A stretch of 13,640 nt of DNA from Rhodospirillales bacterium (GTDB lineage: Bacteria; Pseudomonadota; Alphaproteobacteria; Rhodospirillales; JASLLV01): the NCBI GenBank assembly GCA_030754475.1, contig JASMAE010000195.1:1-13640 (forward strand), written 5' to 3'. The notes under the pieces are model-generated. The model did no database searches. It had not been told where the DNA came from and saw only the letters and a list, made by a program, of their open reading frames with translations. Below are positions 12,963 to 13,640 of the stretch, in pieces (position 1 is the first letter of the stretch; every line of letters starts with the position of its first letter). The position numbers and the translations under genes were made by a program.

Positions 12963-13040
12963 AAGTTCAACAGGGAGGCTTTGAAGAGGAATGAAAGACT
13001 GAAATGGTCGCACCAAGCGACTGCCTTCCATCCGCAGCCA
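12932..13040 (-). ncRNA. Candidate trans-acting small RNA, MmgR/suhB (alpha-r8)-like
   Basis: Read leftwards, the segment has standard small-RNA architecture. There is a 5-bp hairpin with a 5-nt loop (13017-13021 with 13007-13011). An unpaired pyrimidine-rich stretch follows, containing TTCCTC (12991-12986) and CCTCCCT (12978-12972), both able to pair with Shine-Dalgarno sequences. The intrinsic terminator at 12932-12962 ends it. From memory, the alphaproteobacterial MmgR/suhB family carries a conserved UUUCCUCCCU element just before its terminator; this RNA shares the CCUCCCU core. A promoter is not obvious, but the CtrA-like box at 13058-13073 lies at a suitable distance upstream. The 5' end is a guess. 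It could instead be the DUF1192 3' UTR or be processed from it. Confidence 0.62.
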
Positions 13041-13057
13041 AACCTAGGCGCAAGTCA

Positions 13058-13073
13058 TTAAATTTCCCTTAAC
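13058..13073. promoter_or_regulatory. CtrA-like box TTAA-N7-TTAAC
   Basis: TTAA (13058-13061), seven bases, then TTAAC (13069-13073) is an exact match to the consensus site of the alphaproteobacterial cell-cycle regulator CtrA. It lies just past the DUF1192 stop and directly upstream (leftward) of the small-RNA candidate, in an AT-rich island within GC-rich sequence. No strong -10 can be assigned. Binding is inferred from the motif alone. Confidence 0.5.
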
Positions 13074-13079
13074 GCGAAC

Positions 13080-13262
13080 TCAACGCTTGAAGACGGCGTC
13101 GGCGCCCGAGCGGGCTTCGCGCTTGGCGGCGATGGCGGCGCGAACGCGCGCCATCTCGGCCTCGAGCTCGGCGACATAGTCGGCCAAGGCCTCGATCGAC
13201 ATCACCTCTAAGTTCTTCGGGACGGGCTTGGCGGACCGGGGTTCAAGATCGTCGGGATCCAT
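13080..13262 (-). CDS. DUF1192 family small protein
   Basis: The 60-residue acidic protein has no known function. The recognisable core is the DUF1192 segment LEVMSIEALADYVAELEAEMARVRAAIAAK (about 18-47, read in pieces): a short linker, then one amphipathic helix with heptad spacing, ending in a basic/neutral tail. There is no signal or membrane segment; it is probably a cytoplasmic dimer or trimer through the helix. Start ATG 13262. It is divergent from a quinone oxidoreductase, an arrangement I associate with Rhodospirillales genomes, and its promoter appears to overlap an inverted repeat. A CtrA-like box lies immediately beyond its stop codon. Confidence 0.85.
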   Translation of the reverse strand: MDPDDLEPRSAKPVPKNLEVMSIEALADYVAELEAEMARVRAAIAAKREARSGADAVFKR

Positions 13263-13310
13263 GGGTTCTCGTCTCCCTTTTCCAACGGCGCTTGTCAGTA
13301 GTGCGCCAAC

Positions 13311-13339
13311 ATACTAGACCAGATCGTGGTCGGTCGGAA
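13311..13339 (-). promoter_or_regulatory. Possible promoter for DUF1192
   Basis: On the minus strand TTCCGA (13339-13334), 17 nt, then TAGTAT (13316-13311). The -10 overlaps the first arm of the inverted repeat at 13315-13323, so a factor bound there would interfere with this promoter. The leader would be about 42 nt. Confidence 0.38.
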
Positions 13340-13379
13340 TCGCATAAGCGCGTTCCGGCGGGCCCGTGAGTCTGGTCTA
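13315..13379. promoter_or_regulatory. Inverted repeats in the DUF1192/oxidoreductase divergent region
   Basis: TAGACCAGA (13315-13323) is repeated as its exact reverse complement TCTGGTCTA (13371-13379), 47 nt apart. A nearer partner makes a second repeat, GACCA-N5-TGGTC (13317-13331). Related GACCA/TGGTC half-sites thus occur three times between two divergent genes, as expected of an operator array. TAGACC/GGTCTA half-sites recall operators of some TetR-family regulators, but no regulator gene is in view. Confidence 0.45.
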
Positions 13380-13488
13380 TCTTATTGAAATAGAGCGGAT
13401 TGGCGCGCCTGGTTGGATCCGTATCGCGAGTCCGATCAACCACGATCCGCGCCAGACGGGGCACGGACCGACCAAGAGGAGCGCGAGC

Positions 13489-13640
13489 ATGAGCGAGACG
13501 TTACCCGAAACCATGACCTGCATCGAAATCACCGAGCCCGGCGGACCCGAGGTGCTCAAGCCCGGGATTCGTCCGCTGCCCTCTTTGCGCGCGGGCGAGG
13601 TTTTGATCCAGGTCGCGGCCGCCGGCATCAACCGCGCCGA
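13489..13640 (+). CDS. Quinone oxidoreductase, zinc-independent MDR family (N-terminal part, cut by window edge)
   Basis: The first 50 codons encode the start of a medium-chain NAD(P)H:quinone oxidoreductase (QOR-like, MDR superfamily). The GroES-like domain is visible: TCIEITEPGGPEVL (10-23), RPLPSLRAGEVLIQV (28-42), then AAAGINRA (43-50), which in QOR members leads into the Asp-containing D-x-x-x-R segment. Such enzymes reduce quinones or activated double bonds with NADPH in the cytoplasm. ATG 13489 has AGAGGA about 9 nt upstream; an internal ATG a few codons later is possible but less well placed. The rest lies outside the window, so the Rossmann domain cannot be checked. Confidence 0.85.
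   Translation, partial: MSETLPETMTCIEITEPGGPEVLKPGIRPLPSLRAGEVLIQVAAAGINRA

Noticed and set aside
12985..13070. Short plus-strand peptides in the gap before DUF1192
   Set aside because: One starts after AGAGGA but ends after three codons. A 22-codon frame has no similarity I recognise, and the region is better explained as leftward small RNA.

Overview
The window is GC-rich, densely packed bacterial chromosome. Gene content and order point to an alphaproteobacterium, probably of Rhodospirillales type. The evidence is a zauP-like/zapA/6S RNA/5-formyltetrahydrofolate cyclo-ligase cluster, a DUF1192 gene divergent from a quinone oxidoreductase, a cysteine-free ribosomal protein L31, a CtrA-type TTAA-N7-TTAAC box, and a suhB-like phosphatase next to efp. 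I see no insertion sequence, integrase, tRNA, CRISPR array or phage gene. It reads as core chromosome with some poorly characterised parts.

Layout. (1) 1-1740, minus strand: a cell-division and one-carbon operon reading leftwards from a good sigma70-type promoter at 1711-1740: a small coiled-coil protein (ZauP-like), ZapA, a 6S RNA in the intergenic gap, 5-formyltetrahydrofolate cyclo-ligase, and the start of a YmdB/TIGR00282 phosphoesterase. (2) 1791-4093, plus strand: gap (GAPDH), a 157-residue unnamed protein that looks like a shortened class II aldolase, and thiE, joined by TTGA and ATGA stop/start overlaps. The pgk, fba and tkt genes often found beside gap in relatives are absent here. 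(3) 4194-5591: efp and an inositol-monophosphatase-family gene.

(4) 5649-10269, plus strand: probably one transcription unit encoding a secreted proline-rich OmpA-like protein, a four-helix MotA/TolQ-like channel subunit with a long cytoplasmic tail, a MotB-like subunit with one membrane helix, about 210 residues of predicted coiled coil and an OmpA peptidoglycan-binding domain, then an MFS exporter. The first three genes look like a non-flagellar ion-driven stator or envelope motor and are the best candidate for an uncharacterised system. (5) 10266-12739: rpmE (L31) from its own promoter, then a large membrane-anchored class III adenylate/guanylate cyclase whose promoter holds a perfect inverted repeat between -35 and -10.

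(6) 12740-13640: a non-coding stretch of about 340 bases with strong signals. On the minus strand there is a CtrA-like box, a short hairpin, a pyrimidine-rich stretch with CCUCCC, and a textbook rho-independent terminator. Together they look like a small regulatory RNA resembling the alphaproteobacterial MmgR/suhB (alpha-r8) type. A DUF1192 gene follows (minus), then a divergent promoter region with inverted repeats, then the start of a zinc-independent quinone oxidoreductase (plus) cut by the window edge.

All functions are assigned from sequence features and remembered family signatures. No database search was run.
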